A stretch of 64,000 nt of DNA from Novacetimonas maltaceti (GCF_002906255.1 NZ_POTC01000008.1:35478-99477), one strand, 5' to 3'; shown: positions 9,190 to 20,019, counted from the stretch's first letter. The notes: generated from the sequence alone by a model not told the origin. Numbers and translations are program-made.

Positions 9190-9552
9190 TCAGAACGAGA
9201 GACCGCCCTCACGGGCAGCCTCCGCCAGGGCTTTGATACGCCCATGATACAGATACGAGCCGCGATCGAACACGACCTTCGACACACCCGCCGCAACCGC
9301 GCGTTCGGCAAGCAGCTTGCCAACGGCACCGGCTGCCGCCACGTCCGCACCGCTCTTGAGCGAGGTACGCAGGTCCTTCTCGATGGAAGACGCTGCGGCC
9401 AGTGTGCGGCCGGCGACATCGTCGATCACCTGCGCGTAAATATTCTTGCCCGACCGGAACACCGAAAGGCGCGGCCGTCCGCCACTCTTGCGGCGAAGCT
9501 GGAAGCGAAGACGCTGACGACGCCGCTCCCGCAGATCCTGCTGCGCGCTCAT
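9190..9552 (-). CDS. rplR: 50S ribosomal protein L18
   Basis: This 120-residue 5S rRNA-binding protein has [21 protein letters not shown] followed by [10 protein letters not shown] and, near the end, the conserved [20 protein letters not shown]. Its ATG shares a base with the rplF stop (TAATG), indicating coupled translation. Order and spacing match the spc operon. Confidence 0.98.
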   Translation of the reverse strand: MSAQQDLRERRRQRLRFQLRRKSGGRPRLSVFRSGKNIYAQVIDDVAGRTLAAASSIEKDLRTSLKSGADVAAAGAVGKLLAERAVAAGVSKVVFDRGSYLYHGRIKALAEAAREGGLSF

Positions 9553-10085
9553 TATTTCTTCTTACCTTCCTTGCGACGGATGGTCTCCGTTTCATAACGG
9601 ACACCTTTGCCCTTGTAGGGCTCGGGCTTGCGGAAGCTGCGGATATCAAGCGCAACCTGGCCAACACGCTGCTTGTCGATACCCTCGACGGTCACAGCGG
9701 TCGGACGCGGGGTCGTGATCTTGATACCGGCCGGGATCTCATACACGATATCGTGCGAATACCCGAGGTTCATGACAAGGTTCTTGCCCTGAACCGCAGC
9801 GCGGTAACCCGTGCCACTGATTTCCAGCGTCTTGGAGAACCCTTCGGACACCCCCTTGACCATGCTGGCGATCAGGGAACGCGTCGTGCCCCACATCATG
9901 CGGGCCTGCGCCTGCGTGCCGACCGGCTTGACCGAAACCTTGCCATCCGCGACTTCGGCTTCGATGTGATGCGACAGGGGCAGCTTCAGCTCACCGAGCT
10001 TGCCCTTGGCCGTCAGCACACCATCAGCGATGGAAACCTGGACTCCCGACGTAATCTCGACGGGATATTTGCCAACTCTCGACAT
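9552..10085 (-). CDS. rplF: 50S ribosomal protein L6
   Basis: This 177-residue protein lies near the peptidyl-transferase entrance and the GTPase-binding region. It opens [19 protein letters not shown] and contains the conserved [20 protein letters not shown] of the second domain and the [11 protein letters not shown] end motif. It follows rpsH by about ten bases and overlaps rplR by one base. Confidence 0.98.
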   Translation of the reverse strand: MSRVGKYPVEITSGVQVSIADGVLTAKGKLGELKLPLSHHIEAEVADGKVSVKPVGTQAQARMMWGTTRSLIASMVKGVSEGFSKTLEISGTGYRAAVQGKNLVMNLGYSHDIVYEIPAGIKITTPRPTAVTVEGIDKQRVGQVALDIRSFRKPEPYKGKGVRYETETIRRKEGKKK

Positions 10086-10095
10086 TCATCCCTCC

Positions 10096-10494
10096 TTAGA
10101 ATACGCGGCAGAGAACTTCGCCGCCAACATTGGCAGCGCGGGCTTCCCCATCCGACAGCACGCCACGCGGGGTCGACAGGATCGACACGCCCAGCCCGGC
10201 ATACACACGCGGCAGTTCCTTGATCTTGGAATACACGCGACGTCCCGGCTTGGAAACGCGGTGGATTTCCTTGATCACGGGCTCGCCATCAAGATACTTC
10301 AGCTCGATACGCAGCTGGGACACACCCTTGCGCAGTTCTTCCTTGGAAAAACCACGGATATACCCCTCGCGGCGCAGCGCCTCGAGTACGTTTGCACGCA
10401 GCTTTGACGCCGGTGCGACGCATGCCGCGTGACGCGCACGCTGGGCATTGCGGATCCGGGTGAGGAGATCACCCAAAGGATCAGAAAGTGACAT
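10096..10494 (-). CDS. rpsH: 30S ribosomal protein S8
   Basis: This 132-residue central-domain 16S rRNA-binding protein starts [20 protein letters not shown] and ends with the conserved [21 protein letters not shown]8 is a translational repressor of spc operons in E. coli; no matching leader structure was identified here. It lies between rpsN and rplF in the normal order. Confidence 0.98.
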   Translation of the reverse strand: MSLSDPLGDLLTRIRNAQRARHAACVAPASKLRANVLEALRREGYIRGFSKEELRKGVSQLRIELKYLDGEPVIKEIHRVSKPGRRVYSKIKELPRVYAGLGVSILSTPRGVLSDGEARAANVGGEVLCRVF

Positions 10495-10506
10495 CGTTCC
10501 CTGCCC

Positions 10507-10812
10507 TTACCAGCTCGATTTGACCATACCCGGGATCTGACCATTGGAGGCCAGGTCGCGCAGGGCGATACGGCAGAGTTCGAACTTTCTGTAATTGGCG
10601 CGGGGACGCCCCGTCAACTTGCACCGCAGACGGACGCGCACGCGCGATCCGTTCCGCGGGAGTTCAGCAAGCTTCAGCGATGCATCAAAACGATCCTCGA
10701 CCGGCAGAGAGCGGTCCATGATGATGTTTTTCAATGCAGTCCGCTTTGCCTTGTCCCGTGCTGCCATGCGCTCACGCTTGGCATTCCGGTTTACGGCGGA
10801 AATCTTGGCCAT
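10507..10812 (-). CDS. rpsN: 30S ribosomal protein S14 (zinc-free long form)
   Basis: The ATG at 10812 ([15 protein letters not shown]) has a GGAGGA site ahead. The open frame upstream of it lacks family similarity, so I excluded it. The 101 residues lack the CxxC pairs of the zinc form and match the long C-minus type: [20 protein letters not shown] and the C-terminal [11 protein letters not shown] are diagnostic. It sits between rplE and rpsH. Confidence 0.97.
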   Translation of the reverse strand: MAKISAVNRNAKRERMAARDKAKRTALKNIIMDRSLPVEDRFDASLKLAELPRNGSRVRVRLRCKLTGRPRANYRKFELCRIALRDLASNGQIPGMVKSSW

Positions 10813-10917
10813 GCCTTGTTTTATCCTCCGGAACCTGTCGGGCCATTCCCAACGGTTTTCCAAACTACGTGTGTCTTAGGTCTTCCGGGCTTCCAGTGAA
10901 AGCCCCTCTCGCAACTT

Positions 10918-11487
10918 TTATGCTGCGAAGGGCAGATCGAATGCCTTCAGAAGAGCCTTGGCTTCAGCATCGGTCTTCGCGCTCGTGACGAAGATGATGT
11001 CCATGCCGCGAATATCGTCGACCTTGTCGTACTCGATTTCCGGGAAGACGATCTGTTCCTTCAGGCCCATGGCAAAGTTGCCATGCCCGTCGAAACCCTT
11101 GTTCGCCGGCAGGCCGCGGAAATCGCGGACGCGCGGCAGGGCGATCGTCACCAGACGGTCAAGGAACTCATACATCTGCGCACGGCGCAGCGTGACCTTG
11201 CACCCGATCGGCAGACCTTCACGGATCTTGAAGCCCGCGATCGCCTTCTTGGCAACCGTCTTGACCGGCTTCTGACCCGCGATCAGGGTCATTTCCTGGT
11301 ATGCGGCATCCAGCTTCTTCTGGTCGCCTGCGGCTTCACCGACACCCATGTTGAGAACGATCTTCTCAAGGGCCGGAACCTGCATCACGTTCTTGTAGCC
11401 GAACTCCTCGCGCAGTTTCGCGCGCAGTTCGTCATTGTAACGCTTCTGCAGACGCGGCACCGAGCGGGTTACGTTAGCTTCTGACAT
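10918..11487 (-). CDS. rplE: 50S ribosomal protein L5
   Basis: This 5S rRNA-binding protein contacts the P-site tRNA. The start at 11487 ([18 protein letters not shown]) has GAGGAGG just ahead; the longer upstream frame reads through the rplX end and is not credible. Typical parts are [37 protein letters not shown] and the C-terminal [16 protein letters not shown]. Its 189 residues are slightly longer than in E. coli (179). Confidence 0.98.
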   Translation of the reverse strand: MSEANVTRSVPRLQKRYNDELRAKLREEFGYKNVMQVPALEKIVLNMGVGEAAGDQKKLDAAYQEMTLIAGQKPVKTVAKKAIAGFKIREGLPIGCKVTLRRAQMYEFLDRLVTIALPRVRDFRGLPANKGFDGHGNFAMGLKEQIVFPEIEYDKVDDIRGMDIIFVTSAKTDAEAKALLKAFDLPFAA

Positions 11488-11497
11488 CCCCGCCTCC

Positions 11498-11818
11498 TCA
11501 GCCTTCGATGACTTCGCCGGTCGCCTTGGCGACGCGAACCTTGCGACCGTTCTCCAGAATGCGATAGCCGACGCGCGTCGGATCGCCACTCTTGGGGTCG
11601 ATCAGCTTCAGGTTGGACAGGTGAACCGGCATCTCCTTCTCGATGATGCCTCCCTGCTCACCCATGCGGCTGGGGCGGGTATGGCGCTTCGCGACCGCGA
11701 CACCGCGCACGATGGCCTTCTCGGCGGCGGGCAGCACGGTCACGACCTCACCGCGCGTACCGCGCGACGAACCGGTGATGACCAGGACCTGGTCGCCCTT
11801 CTTGATACGTGCGGCCAT
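11498..11818 (-). CDS. rplX: 50S ribosomal protein L24
   Basis: This assembly-initiator protein has 106 residues. The KOW motif [20 protein letters not shown] is at the N-terminus, followed by [20 protein letters not shown]. The ATG shares a base with the rplN stop (TAATG), so the pair is coupled. Length and order are normal. Confidence 0.98.
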   Translation of the reverse strand: MAARIKKGDQVLVITGSSRGTRGEVVTVLPAAEKAIVRGVAVAKRHTRPSRMGEQGGIIEKEMPVHLSNLKLIDPKSGDPTRVGYRILENGRKVRVAKATGEVIEG

Positions 11819-12186
11819 TACAGCACCTCCGGCGCCAGCGAAATGATCTTCATGAACTTGCGCGCACGCAGTTCACGCACGACCGGGCCAAAGATACGGG
11901 TTCCGATCGGTTCCTGCTGCTTGTTGATCAGCACGGCGGCATTGCGGTCAAAGCGGATGGCGCTGCCATCGGGACGACGCACGGGATAGGACGTGCGGAC
12001 GATCACCGCCTGGTGCACATCACCCTTCTTGACCTTGCCGCGGGGAATCGCTTCCTTGACGGACACGACAATCACGTCGCCGACCGAGGCGGACTTCCGC
12101 TTGGAACCGCCCAGCACCTTGATGCACTGCACCTGACGCGCACCGGAATTGTCGGCGACGTCAAGGTTGGTCTCGGGATGGATCAT
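11818..12186 (-). CDS. rplN: 50S ribosomal protein L14
   Basis: This 122-residue protein forms inter-subunit bridges. It opens [20 protein letters not shown] and contains [20 protein letters not shown] and the C-terminal [20 protein letters not shown]. It is highly conserved with no anomalies, between rpsQ and rplX. Confidence 0.98.
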   Translation of the reverse strand: MIHPETNLDVADNSGARQVQCIKVLGGSKRKSASVGDVIVVSVKEAIPRGKVKKGDVHQAVIVRTSYPVRRPDGSAIRFDRNAAVLINKQQEPIGTRIFGPVVRELRARKFMKIISLAPEVL

Positions 12187-12201
12187 GCTCTATGCCCTTC
12201 T

Positions 12202-12489
12202 TTACGCCTGTGCGCCAGACTGGGCCTCGGTCGCCGGAGCCGCCGCGAGGGGGGCGCCATTGCGAACCACGACGGTCCAGGTCTTGCGCCGGGAAATGGG
12301 GCGGCATTCTTCGATGCGCACCGTATCCCCGATCTTGCATTCATTCAGCTGATCATGCGCCGCGTACTTCTTCGAGCGGCGAATGAACTTCTTGTACAGC
12401 GGATGGATGACGCGACGATCGACAAGAACGGTCACCGTCTTGTCCATCTTGTCGCTGGTCACCCGTCCGGTCAGGACGCGCCTCGGCAT
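12202..12489 (-). CDS. rpsQ: 30S ribosomal protein S17
   Basis: This primary 16S rRNA-binding protein has 95 residues. It has [20 protein letters not shown] at the start and [20 protein letters not shown] in the OB-fold core. A short alanine-rich tail follows that is absent from E. coli S17. It sits between rpmC and rplN. Confidence 0.97.
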   Translation of the reverse strand: MPRRVLTGRVTSDKMDKTVTVLVDRRVIHPLYKKFIRRSKKYAAHDQLNECKIGDTVRIEECRPISRRKTWTVVVRNGAPLAAAPATEAQSGAQA

Positions 12490-12502
12490 CGCCCGTCTCC
12501 CT

Positions 12503-12739
12503 TCAGGACTTGACTGCCGGCGTGGTGCCGGCAGCGATCTTCTTCAACGCCTCAGACGCAATCGTCTTGACGCGGGCAATCTCGCGACGCACCGCACGCA
12601 TACGCGACTGCCCTTCGGTCTGGCCGGTTGCATGCTGGAACCGAAGATTGAACTGCTCGCGCTTCAGATCGATGAGAAGCGTATCCAGTTCTTCAACAGT
12701 CTTGGCACGCAGATCGGCCGGCTTGGTTGCCTTTGCCAT
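12503..12739 (-). CDS. rpmC: 50S ribosomal protein L29
   Basis: This 78-residue, mostly helical protein at the tunnel exit helps dock trigger factor and SRP. I start it at the ATG at 12739 ([14 protein letters not shown]), one base after the rplP stop; the five-residue longer frame would overlap rplP. The [19 protein letters not shown] and [10 protein letters not shown] segments are the family hallmark. Confidence 0.96.
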   Translation of the reverse strand: MAKATKPADLRAKTVEELDTLLIDLKREQFNLRFQHATGQTEGQSRMRAVRREIARVKTIASEALKKIAAGTTPAVKS

Positions 12740-12740
12740 C

Positions 12741-13157
12741 TCACGCGTCTCCAATACGGGTCACAAACTTCGTCTTGATCGGCAGCTTTGCCGCGCCCAG
12801 AGCCAGCGCTTCACGCGCGACTTCCGGCGACACGCCTTCGATCTCGAACAGGATACGACCCGGCTTCACACGGGCCACCCAGTATTCAGGCGACCCCTTG
12901 CCGGAGCCCATACGCACTTCTGCGGGCTTTGTCGAGACCGGAAGGTCAGGAAAAATCCGAATCCACACGCGACCCGCACGTTTCATGGCGCGGGTGATGG
13001 CCCGACGGGCTGCTTCGATCTGACGGGCGGTAATCCGTTCCGGCTGCAGGGCCTTGAGGCCAAAGGCCCCAAAGTTCAGGGTCGTCCCCCCCTTCGCCAG
13101 TCCGTGGATGCGGCCCTTGTGGGCCTTGCGGAACTTTGTCCGCTTGGGAGAAAGCAT
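12741..13157 (-). CDS. rplP: 50S ribosomal protein L16
   Basis: This 138-residue protein organises the A-site and central protuberance. It opens [20 protein letters not shown] and contains [20 protein letters not shown] followed by [18 protein letters not shown]. The arginine in AEVRMG corresponds to the residue hydroxylated in E. coli L16. It lies between rpsC and rpmC. Confidence 0.98.
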   Translation of the reverse strand: MLSPKRTKFRKAHKGRIHGLAKGGTTLNFGAFGLKALQPERITARQIEAARRAITRAMKRAGRVWIRIFPDLPVSTKPAEVRMGSGKGSPEYWVARVKPGRILFEIEGVSPEVAREALALGAAKLPIKTKFVTRIGDA

Positions 13158-13210
13158 TTTTTCAAATCCTCAGCGCCGCCTGGCGCACTCTGTTCCCTAT
13201 TCCCCGCAGA

Positions 13211-13888
13211 TCAGCGCTGCGGGGCCTGCTCGGCGGCGCGACGATCCTGCGCCAACGGATCATGGGCAAGAATCTCACCCTTGAAGATCCAGACCTTCAC
13301 ACCACAGGTGCCATAGGTCGTCTTTGCCGTCGCCACACCGTAATCGATATCGGCACGCAGCGTATGCAGCGGCACGCGGCCTTCGCGATACCATTCGACA
13401 CGCGCGATTTCAGCGCCACCCAGACGGCCGGAGCAGTTGATCCGGATCCCCTGCGCGCCAAGGCGCATGGCGGACTGCACGGCGCGCTTCATGGCGCGAC
13501 GGAAGGCCACGCGGCGTTCAAGCTGCTGGGCGATGTTGTCGGCCACCAGCGTCGCATCGATTTCCGGCTTGCGGATCTCGACGATGTTCAGCGCAACGTC
13601 GGTCTTCGCCATGCGGGTCAGATCCTTGCGCAGCACGTCGATGTCCTGGCCCTTCTTGCCGATCACGACACCCGGACGCGCGGCATAGATCGTCACGCGC
13701 GGCTTCTTGGCCGGACGTTCGATCACGACGCGCGACACGCCTGCGCCAGACAGCTTGCGGCGCAGGTAGGAACGCAGCTTCAGGTCATCATGCAGCAGAC
13801 GCGCATAGTCGGCATCCGCGTACCAGCGGCTGTCCCAGGTGCGGTTGATGCCGAGCCGCAGCCCGATCGGATTGACTTTATGTCCCAT
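13211..13888 (-). CDS. rpsC: 30S ribosomal protein S3
   Basis: This 225-residue protein lines the mRNA entry channel and carries helicase activity. It starts [20 protein letters not shown], has the KH-domain [18 protein letters not shown] and the C-terminal domain with [20 protein letters not shown]. It is followed by a glutamine-rich tail ending AEQAPQR. It lies three bases after rplV. Confidence 0.98.
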   Translation of the reverse strand: MGHKVNPIGLRLGINRTWDSRWYADADYARLLHDDLKLRSYLRRKLSGAGVSRVVIERPAKKPRVTIYAARPGVVIGKKGQDIDVLRKDLTRMAKTDVALNIVEIRKPEIDATLVADNIAQQLERRVAFRRAMKRAVQSAMRLGAQGIRINCSGRLGGAEIARVEWYREGRVPLHTLRADIDYGVATAKTTYGTCGVKVWIFKGEILAHDPLAQDRRAAEQAPQR

Positions 13889-13891
13889 GGA

Positions 13892-14299
13892 TCAGGCCGC
13901 CTTCTTTCCGGTTGCCGCTTCAGCCTCGGGCTGACGCTCCGCCACGATGATCGTCAGGTGGCTGAAAAACTTCTCGATACGGGCCGAACGACCACGCCCG
14001 CGGGCGTGGAAGCGACGCATGACGATCGACTTGCCAACTTCCGCGCGCGCCACCACCAGCTGGTCAACGTCCAGCTGATGGTTGTTCTCGGCGTTCGCGA
14101 TGGCGCTTTCCAGCGTCTTCTTGACCTGCTGGGCGATGCGGCGCTTGGAGAACGTCAGCGTCGCAACGGCCTGGGCGGCAGGCTTGTTGCGGATCAGACC
14201 CGCAACAAGGTTCAGTTTACGCGGGCTGATGCGGATATTCCGCGTGGTGGCCTGCGCTTCGGTTTCCGCGAGCGTGCGCGGATGCTTAGGCTTGCTCAT
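13892..14299 (-). CDS. rplV: 50S ribosomal protein L22
   Basis: This protein has a beta-hairpin in the exit tunnel. The hairpin region is [20 protein letters not shown], and the N-terminal [20 protein letters not shown] is typical. Its 135 residues exceed the E. coli form (110) because of an N-terminal extension ([14 protein letters not shown]) and an alanine/glutamate-rich C-terminus, as in other alphaproteobacteria. Confidence 0.97.
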   Translation of the reverse strand: MSKPKHPRTLAETEAQATTRNIRISPRKLNLVAGLIRNKPAAQAVATLTFSKRRIAQQVKKTLESAIANAENNHQLDVDQLVVARAEVGKSIVMRRFHARGRGRSARIEKFFSHLTIIVAERQPEAEAATGKKAA

Positions 14300-14301
14300 G
14301 A

Positions 14302-14580
14302 TCAGCCCCGCTTCGCTTTCTTGTCCGAGGAGTGACCCGTGAAGGTGCGGGTCGGCGAAAATTCACCGAACTTGTGCCCCACCATGTTCTCGGTCACCTG
14401 CACGGGCAGGAACTTGTGCCCGTTATAGACGCCGAACGTCAGTCCCACGAACTGCGGCAGAATGGTTGAGCGACGCGACCAGATCTTGATCACCTCGTTA
14501 CGGCCCGACGCGCGCGACGCATCGGCTTTGTTCAGTAGATACCCGTCCACGAACGGGCCCTTCCAGACGGAACGTGCCAT
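14302..14580 (-). CDS. rpsS: 30S ribosomal protein S19
   Basis: This 92-residue head protein near the A-site tRNA opens [20 protein letters not shown] and contains [20 protein letters not shown] and the end motif [20 protein letters not shown]. It lies between rplB and rplV, with two bases before rplV. Confidence 0.98.
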   Translation of the reverse strand: MARSVWKGPFVDGYLLNKADASRASGRNEVIKIWSRRSTILPQFVGLTFGVYNGHKFLPVQVTENMVGHKFGEFSPTRTFTGHSSDKKAKRG

Positions 14581-14592
14581 CTTGTATGCCCC

Positions 14593-15423
14593 TTACTTGC
14601 CGGTCTTCCGGCGACGGATAATCAGACTGTCCGTACGCTTGTTGACCCTGGTCTTGTAACCCTTTGTCGGCTTGCCCCACGGCGTAACCGGATGACGCCC
14701 GCCCGAAGTCCGGCCTTCACCACCACCATGCGGATGGTCGACCGGGTTCATGACAACGCCACGGTTGTGCGGACGACGGCCGAGCCAGCGGGCGCGGCCT
14801 GCCTTGCCCATGTGCTGGTTCATGTTGTCCGGGTTGGACACCGCACCGATCGTCGCCATGCACTCGGCGCGCACGACACGCAGTTCACCGGACTGCAGCT
14901 TGATCTGGGCATAGCCCATGTCCTTGCCGACCAGCTGGGCATAGGTGCCAGCCGAACGGGCGATCTTCCCACCTGCACCGGCCTTGAGCTCGATGTTGTG
15001 GATGATCGTCCCCACCGGCACCGCCGACAGCGGCATCGCGTTGCCCGGCTTGATGTCGGCGCGCAGGCCGGACACCACCTGGTCACCCGCCTGCAGGCGC
15101 TGCGGCGCGATGATGTAGGCGAGTTCACCGTCAGCATACTTCACCAGCGCGATGAAGGCCGTGCGGTTGGGGTCATATTCCAGACGCTCCACCGTGCCGA
15201 CCACATCGAACTTGCGACGCTTGAAATCGACATAGCGATAGGACTGCTTGTGACCACCACCGATGAAACGCGAGGTGGTGCGGCCGTGGTTGTTACGACC
15301 GCCGCTCTTGTTCTTGCCCTCGGTCAGCCCCTTGACGGGCTTGCCCTTCCACAGCTCCTTGCGGTCGATCAGGACCGTTCCGCGCAGGCTGGGGGTAACC
15401 GGGTTAAAGTGCTTCAATGCCAT
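14593..15423 (-). CDS. rplB: 50S ribosomal protein L2
   Basis: This 276-residue protein is required for subunit association and peptidyl transfer. The start [20 protein letters not shown], the SH3-like core [20 protein letters not shown] and the C-terminal [20 protein letters not shown], which carries the conserved histidine near the catalytic centre, are all intact. It is followed by rpsS. Confidence 0.99.
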   Translation of the reverse strand: MALKHFNPVTPSLRGTVLIDRKELWKGKPVKGLTEGKNKSGGRNNHGRTTSRFIGGGHKQSYRYVDFKRRKFDVVGTVERLEYDPNRTAFIALVKYADGELAYIIAPQRLQAGDQVVSGLRADIKPGNAMPLSAVPVGTIIHNIELKAGAGGKIARSAGTYAQLVGKDMGYAQIKLQSGELRVVRAECMATIGAVSNPDNMNQHMGKAGRARWLGRRPHNRGVVMNPVDHPHGGGEGRTSGGRHPVTPWGKPTKGYKTRVNKRTDSLIIRRRKTGK

Positions 15424-15439
15424 TTCTTGTCACCCCGCG

Positions 15440-15775
15440 TCAGGACAGCTTGGCGGTCAGGTCAATGGACTGACCATCAGCAAGCTGCACGAACGCCTTC
15501 TTCACATCAGACCGCTGGCCGGGACGTCCCTTGAAGCGCTTCGCCTTGCCCTTCTGGACAAGGGTGTTCACACCAAGAACCTTGACGCCGAACAGTGTTT
15601 CCACCGCGACCTTGATCTCGAACTTCGACGCGCCGGACGCGACCTTGAACCCGACCTGGTTCTTTTCGGACAGGGCGGTCGCCTTTTCCGTGATCAGCGG
15701 CGCGCGGATGATGTCGTACATCGCCTCGCGCGACATACGCTCCGCCTTCTTGCGCAGTGCGAGGATGTTGGTCAT
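15440..15775 (-). CDS. rplW: 50S ribosomal protein L23
   Basis: This tunnel-exit protein docks trigger factor and SRP. The conserved core is [20 protein letters not shown]. The first ATG (15775) overlaps the rplD stop by four bases (ATGA), supporting the 111-residue form; an in-frame ATG at 15736 would drop a 13-residue basic extension. It lies between rplD and rplB. Confidence 0.96.
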   Translation of the reverse strand: MTNILALRKKAERMSREAMYDIIRAPLITEKATALSEKNQVGFKVASGASKFEIKVAVETLFGVKVLGVNTLVQKGKAKRFKGRPGQRSDVKKAFVQLADGQSIDLTAKLS

Positions 15776-16386
15776 GCCAGACGCTCCTTCAGACCCTCAA
15801 GCCCGGCGCGCGTGATGGCCAGCACCTCATGGTTGAGGATATCATAGACATTCGCGCCGATGGTCGGGAGGATGTCGATCTTTGGCAGGTTGCGTGCCGC
15901 ACGACCGAAGTTTTCCTCAACCGCGGCATCCACGATCAGCGCAGACTTCCAGCCCAGCACCTTCAGCTTCTTCGCCAGGTCGGACGACTTGCCCGAAGCC
16001 GTGGCGGCGTCGAGCACCACCAGCTTGCCTTCGGCGGCCTTCTGCGACAGCGCGGAAATCAGGCCCAGGCGACGCACCTTCTTGGGAAGGTCATAGCCAT
16101 GGTCGCGCACGACCGGACCATGGACCACACCACCGGTGCGGTACTGCGGCGAACGCAGCGAACCCTGACGGGCGCTGCCGGTGCCCTTCTGCCGGTAGGG
16201 CTTCTTGGTCGTGCCGGAGATTTCCCCCATGCCCTTGACCTTGTGCGTGCCCGCGCGGCGCTTCGCCAGCTGCCAGTGAACGACGCGGGCCATGATGTCG
16301 GCGCGCGGCTCAACCTTGAAAATCTCGTCGGGAAGCGTTGCCGTACCGGCGCTTCCGTTCTCGAGGGTTTTGATCTCGTAATCCAT
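15772..16386 (-). CDS. rplD: 50S ribosomal protein L4
   Basis: This 204-residue protein has a long loop lining the exit tunnel. The loop [20 protein letters not shown], followed by [20 protein letters not shown], is well conserved. In gammaproteobacteria L4 represses the S10 operon, but I see no evidence for that leader here. It starts about ten bases after rplC. Confidence 0.98.
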   Translation of the reverse strand: MDYEIKTLENGSAGTATLPDEIFKVEPRADIMARVVHWQLAKRRAGTHKVKGMGEISGTTKKPYRQKGTGSARQGSLRSPQYRTGGVVHGPVVRDHGYDLPKKVRRLGLISALSQKAAEGKLVVLDAATASGKSSDLAKKLKVLGWKSALIVDAAVEENFGRAARNLPKIDILPTIGANVYDILNHEVLAITRAGLEGLKERLA

Positions 16387-16398
16387 TGCCCTCTATCC

Positions 16399-17082
16399 TC
16401 AGCCCGCTACCTGGGCCAGGGCGGCCGGATACGGCACCTCGGCATGACGGGGCTTCTTGATCGCATCACGAACCAGAATCAGCTCATTCTTGCCGCCCGG
16501 GACGGAGCCGCAGATCATCAGCAGATTCTTCTCGGCATCGACGGCGGCCACTTCCAGATTCAGGGTGGTCACGCGTTCCGAACCGAGATGTCCGGCCATT
16601 TTCTTGTTCTTGAAGACCTTGCCCGGATCCTGACGGTTACCCGTCGACCCGTGCGAACGGTGACTGATCGAGACACCATGCGAGGCTTCGAGACCGGCAA
16701 AGTTCCAGCGCTTCATCGCGCCGGCAAAACCCTTGCCCTTGCTGGTGCCGGTCACATCCACTTTCTGCCCGACGACGAAGTGAGCGGCGGACAGCGTGGC
16801 GCCGACTTCCAGGACGGCATCATCGGCCACCCGGAATTCCACCAGCTTCCTCTTCGGCTCAACCTTCGCCTTGGCGAAATGGCCACGGCACGGCTTCGTT
16901 ACATTCTTGACCTTGGCCTTGCCCGAGCCAAGCTGGACGGCGGAGTAGCCATCACGTTCCTTGGTGCGAACATCAACCACCTGCAGGTCATCCACCTGCA
17001 GGACAGTCACCGGCACATGTGTGCCGTCTTCCTTGAACAGCCGGGTCATACCCAGCTTCTTTGCGATCAATCCGGTGCGCAT
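16399..17082 (-). CDS. rplC: 50S ribosomal protein L3
   Basis: This assembly-initiator protein reaches the peptidyl-transferase centre. The start at 17082 ([16 protein letters not shown]) lies ten bases after the rpsJ stop with an AAGG site; the ten-residue longer frame would overlap rpsJ. The tip motif [20 protein letters not shown], containing the glutamine that is methylated in other bacteria, is intact. Length is 227 residues. Confidence 0.98.
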   Translation of the reverse strand: MRTGLIAKKLGMTRLFKEDGTHVPVTVLQVDDLQVVDVRTKERDGYSAVQLGSGKAKVKNVTKPCRGHFAKAKVEPKRKLVEFRVADDAVLEVGATLSAAHFVVGQKVDVTGTSKGKGFAGAMKRWNFAGLEASHGVSISHRSHGSTGNRQDPGKVFKNKKMAGHLGSERVTTLNLEVAAVDAEKNLLMICGSVPGGKNELILVRDAIKKPRHAEVPYPAALAQVAG

Positions 17083-17092
17083 CGTCTGGACC

Positions 17093-17401
17093 TTAGAGTT
17101 TAATCTCGACATCCACGCCAGCGGCGAGGTCGAGTTTCATGAGAGCGTCCACGGTCTGCGGGGTCGGCTCGACAATGTCGAGCAGCCGGCGATGGGTCCG
17201 AATTTCGAACTGCTCGCGGCTTTTCTTGTCCACATGGGGAGAACGGTTGACAGTGAACCGTTCGATATGCGTCGGCAGCGGGATAGGACCCCGAACCCGC
17301 GCACCCGTACGCTTCGCCGTGTTGACGATCTCTTTTGTGCTGTTATCGAGCACCCGATGATCGTACGCCTTCAGGCGAATGCGGATGTTCTGGTTGTCCA
17401 T
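17093..17401 (-). CDS. rpsJ: 30S ribosomal protein S10
   Basis: This head protein is also NusE, a partner in antitermination with NusB. Its 102 residues read [20 protein letters not shown] at the start and contain [20 protein letters not shown]. It is the first gene of the S10 cluster and lies 108 bases after tuf. The gap contains two hairpins but no clear promoter, so it may be read through from the rpsL promoter. Confidence 0.99.
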   Translation of the reverse strand: MDNQNIRIRLKAYDHRVLDNSTKEIVNTAKRTGARVRGPIPLPTHIERFTVNRSPHVDKKSREQFEIRTHRRLLDIVEPTPQTVDALMKLDLAAGVDVEIKL

Positions 17402-17427
17402 CTTTCTGTTTCAGTCCAACTTTAACT

Positions 17428-17485
17428 GGTTCGGGGGAACCCGATCCGCCAATGATATCCCCGGCCAGATCGCTCCGACCGGGGA
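17428..17485 (-). other. Two hairpins in the tuf-rpsJ gap
   Basis: TCCCCGG (17458-17464) pairs with CCGGGGA (17479-17485), and GGTTC pairs with GAACC (17428-17441). No T-run follows either on the minus strand, so these look more like leader or processing structures than an intrinsic terminator. Confidence 0.4.
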
Positions 17486-17509
17486 CATCATCACTTCAGT
17501 TACTTACAA

Positions 17510-18700
17510 TCACGCAGTGATCGAAGCGACCACGCCAGCACCGACCGTACGGCCACCTTCGCGGATAGCGAAGCGCAGGCCTTCATCCATGGCGATCGGA
17601 GCAATCAGTTCAACATCCATGGCGACGTTATCGCCAGGCATGACCATTTCCGTGCCTTCCGGCAGGTGAACGACGCCGGTGACGTCGGTCGTGCGGAAAT
17701 AGAACTGCGGACGATAGTTGGTGAAGAACGGCGTGTGACGGCCACCCTCTTCCTTCGTCAGGATGTAGGCTTCCGCCTTGAACTTCGTGTGCGGGGTGAT
17801 GGAACCCGGCTTCGCCAGGACCTGACCACGCTCCACGTCTTCACGCTTCGTGCCACGCAGCAGCGCGCCGATGTTGTCGCCGGCTTCGCCGCGATCCAGC
17901 AGCTTGCGGAACATTTCGACGCCCGTCACCGTCGTCTTCTGCGTCGGACGCAGGCCAACGATTTCGATTTCGTCACCGACGTTCACGGCGCCACGCTCGA
18001 CACGGCCCGTCACCACGGTGCCACGACCGGAGATCGAGAACACGTCTTCGATCGGCATCAGGAACGGACGGTCGATCGGACGCTCCGGCTGCGGGATGTA
18101 TTCGTCAACCGCGTTCATCAGGTCGAGAACGCGCTTTTCGCCAACTTCCGCGTCGCCGTCTTCCAGCGTCACCAGGGCCGAACCCTTGATGATGGGGATA
18201 TCGTCGCCGGGGAACTGATAGGCGGACAGAAGCTCACGGACTTCCATTTCCACCAGTTCCAGCAGTTCCGGGTCATCAACCTGGTCAACCTTGTTCAGGA
18301 AGACGACCAGGGCCGGAACGCCAACCTGGCGGGCCAGCAGGATGTGCTCACGCGTCTGGGGCATCGGGCCGTCAGCGGCCGACACAACCAGGATCGCGCC
18401 GTCCATCTGCGCCGCACCCGTGATCATGTTCTTCACGTAGTCGGCGTGGCCGGGGCAGTCGACGTGCGCGTAGTGACGCTTCGCCGTTTCGTATTCAACG
18501 TGAGCGGTGGAGATCGTGATGCCACGGGCGCGCTCTTCCGGCGCCGCGTCGATCATGTCGTAAGCCTTGAACTCCGCACCGCCGCTCTTGGCGAGCGTCT
18601 TGGTGATAGCAGCGGTCAGCGAGGTCTTGCCGTGATCGACGTGACCAATCGTGCCGATGTTGCAGTGCGGCTTGTTCCGCTCAAATTTAGCCTTTGCCAT
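17510..18700 (-). CDS. tuf: Elongation factor Tu
   Basis: This GTPase delivers aminoacyl-tRNA to the ribosome (396 residues). G1 is GHVDHGKT at residues 19-26, the effector threonine lies in [15 protein letters not shown]3 is DCPGH and G4 is NKVD. Domains 2 and 3 are complete, ending with [17 protein letters not shown] site precedes the ATG. It follows rpsG after only 93 bases. In the usual str operon fusA stands between these two genes, and it is missing here. Confidence 0.99.
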   Translation of the reverse strand: MAKAKFERNKPHCNIGTIGHVDHGKTSLTAAITKTLAKSGGAEFKAYDMIDAAPEERARGITISTAHVEYETAKRHYAHVDCPGHADYVKNMITGAAQMDGAILVVSAADGPMPQTREHILLARQVGVPALVVFLNKVDQVDDPELLELVEMEVRELLSAYQFPGDDIPIIKGSALVTLEDGDAEVGEKRVLDLMNAVDEYIPQPERPIDRPFLMPIEDVFSISGRGTVVTGRVERGAVNVGDEIEIVGLRPTQKTTVTGVEMFRKLLDRGEAGDNIGALLRGTKREDVERGQVLAKPGSITPHTKFKAEAYILTKEEGGRHTPFFTNYRPQFYFRTTDVTGVVHLPEGTEMVMPGDNVAMDVELIAPIAMDEGLRFAIREGGRTVGAGVVASITA

Positions 18701-18793
18701 CGTTTTCTCCGTTACTTCGGCCTCATGCCGAAAGTCGGGTTAGAAAGTTCCGTGTCGGAAGCCGAGCCGGTGAATATACCGACCTGACGCCCT

Positions 18794-19270
18794 TTACCAG
18801 CGGTAATGACTGAACGCCTTGTTGGCTTCCGCCATGCGATGCGTGTCTTCGCGCTTCTTGACGGCGGCGCCACGGTTGTTGACCGCGTCCAGAAGCTCGT
18901 TGGACAGGCGTTCCTGCATCGTGTTCTCGCCGCGCTTGCGCGACGCGTCGATGAGCCAGCGGATCGCAAGCGCCTGGCGACGCTCGGCCCGGACTTCGAC
19001 CGGAACCTGGTAGGTCGCACCACCAACGCGGCGCGAACGCACCTCGACGGCAGGCTTCACGTTGTCCAGCGCGCCGTGGAACAGCACGACCGGATCAGCA
19101 GCAGCACCACCGCGGCGACGCAGCACCTCAAGGGCGCCATAGACGATCCCTTCGGCGGTGGACTTCTTGCCGTCGTACATCAGGGCGTTCATGAAACGCG
19201 TGATGACGACATCACCAAATTTCGGATCGGGAAGAATCTCGCGCTTAACAGCGCGATGACGGCGACTCAT
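18794..19270 (-). CDS. rpsG: 30S ribosomal protein S7
   Basis: This head-assembly protein has 158 residues, starting [20 protein letters not shown] and containing [20 protein letters not shown] and the C-terminal [20 protein letters not shown]. It follows rpsL by about 15 bases. S7 is the repressor of the E. coli str operon, acting between rpsL and rpsG, but that gap is too short here for the same structure. Confidence 0.98.
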   Translation of the reverse strand: MSRRHRAVKREILPDPKFGDVVITRFMNALMYDGKKSTAEGIVYGALEVLRRRGGAAADPVVLFHGALDNVKPAVEVRSRRVGGATYQVPVEVRAERRQALAIRWLIDASRKRGENTMQERLSNELLDAVNNRGAAVKKREDTHRMAEANKAFSHYRW

Positions 19271-19284
19271 GCCTGGTATTCCTT

Positions 19285-19656
19285 TTACTTAGGACGCTTC
19301 GCGCCATAGAGCGAGCGACGCTGACGACGCTTGGCGATACCCTGGGTATCCAGAACGCCGCGCAGAATGTGATATCGCACGCCAGGAAGATCCTTGACGC
19401 GACCGCCGCGGATCAGGACGACACTATGTTCCTGAAGGTTGTGGCCTTCACCCGGAATATAGCTCACAACCTCATAACCGTTCGTCAGGCGCACCTTCGC
19501 AACCTTACGCAGAGCCGAGTTCGGCTTCTTCGGTGTGGTTGTGTAAACACGAGTACAAACGCCACGCTTCTGCGGACACCCCTGCAGGGCAGGTACCTTG
19601 TTGCGTTTGGCTGCGGGCTCGCGGCCTTTCGCGATCAACTGGTTGATGGTCGGCAT
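19285..19656 (-). CDS. rpsL: 30S ribosomal protein S12
   Basis: This decoding-centre protein has 123 residues from [20 protein letters not shown], with a GGGAAAGG site ahead of the ATG at 19656; the longer open frame upstream covers the promoter region and is not coding. The loop [19 protein letters not shown] carries the lysines at the streptomycin-sensitive state, and [17 protein letters not shown] contains the second drug-related loop, also wild type. It is the first gene of the block after rpoC and is preceded by its own promoter. Confidence 0.98.
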   Translation of the reverse strand: MPTINQLIAKGREPAAKRNKVPALQGCPQKRGVCTRVYTTTPKKPNSALRKVAKVRLTNGYEVVSYIPGEGHNLQEHSVVLIRGGRVKDLPGVRYHILRGVLDTQGIAKRRQRRSLYGAKRPK

Positions 19657-19876
19657 ACGCCTTTCCCGATCCTTACAAATTTCGGCCGGCCAACCCCAAA
19701 GTCTGGTTGCCGACTGTCGTTCACAACAAAACCCCAACGAATGAAGATCCATTCGGTCGGGCATCATATATGCATCCGGCCTGGGCCGCCCGATTCCCGG
19801 GAGGCGGTACCGCATGCGAGCATGCTGCATTCGACGGCCAACGACGTCATTCAGACAGGGCTAGCCGAGGGCGCGG

Positions 19877-19905
19877 AACCTACGAAGAGAATGGCTCGAA
19901 GTCAA
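19877..19905 (-). promoter_or_regulatory. Promoter of the rpsL-rpsG-tuf-S10 unit
   Basis: On the minus strand TTGACT (19900-19905) and TAGGTT (19877-19882) are separated by 17 bases. They are followed by CCGCGCCCTC, the same discriminator as at the rpsM promoter. The site lies 220 bases ahead of the rpsL start. The 446-base rpoC-rpsL gap (19657-20102) holds this promoter, its long leader and three hairpins, with no gene visible. Confidence 0.8.
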
Positions 19906-19950
19906 GCCTTCGCTCAGGATTCGGACATGCACACGGCATGACCATTCCGC

Positions 19951-19972
19951 ATGGGGTGTCAAAACACCCCAT
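19951..19972. other. Perfect 9-bp hairpin upstream of the rpsL promoter
   Basis: ATGGGGTGT and ACACCCCAT flank a four-base loop. It sits about 46 bases beyond the rpsL -35 and has A/T-rich flanks on the rpoC side. There is no clear T-run on the minus strand, so it could be an operator or a weak bidirectional terminator. Confidence 0.45.
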
Positions 19973-20019
19973 TAAAATATGAAACGGGATGATTCGGCAG
20001 CTCATGCGCCGAGTCCCGA

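Noticed and set aside
9402..10223. Plus-strand open frame across rplF and rplR
   Set aside because: It is antisense to conserved ribosomal-protein genes, with shadow composition.
19657..19830. 58-residue N-terminal extension of S12
   Set aside because: S12 starts at MPTINQL in all bacteria. The extension covers the leader downstream of the rpsL promoter.
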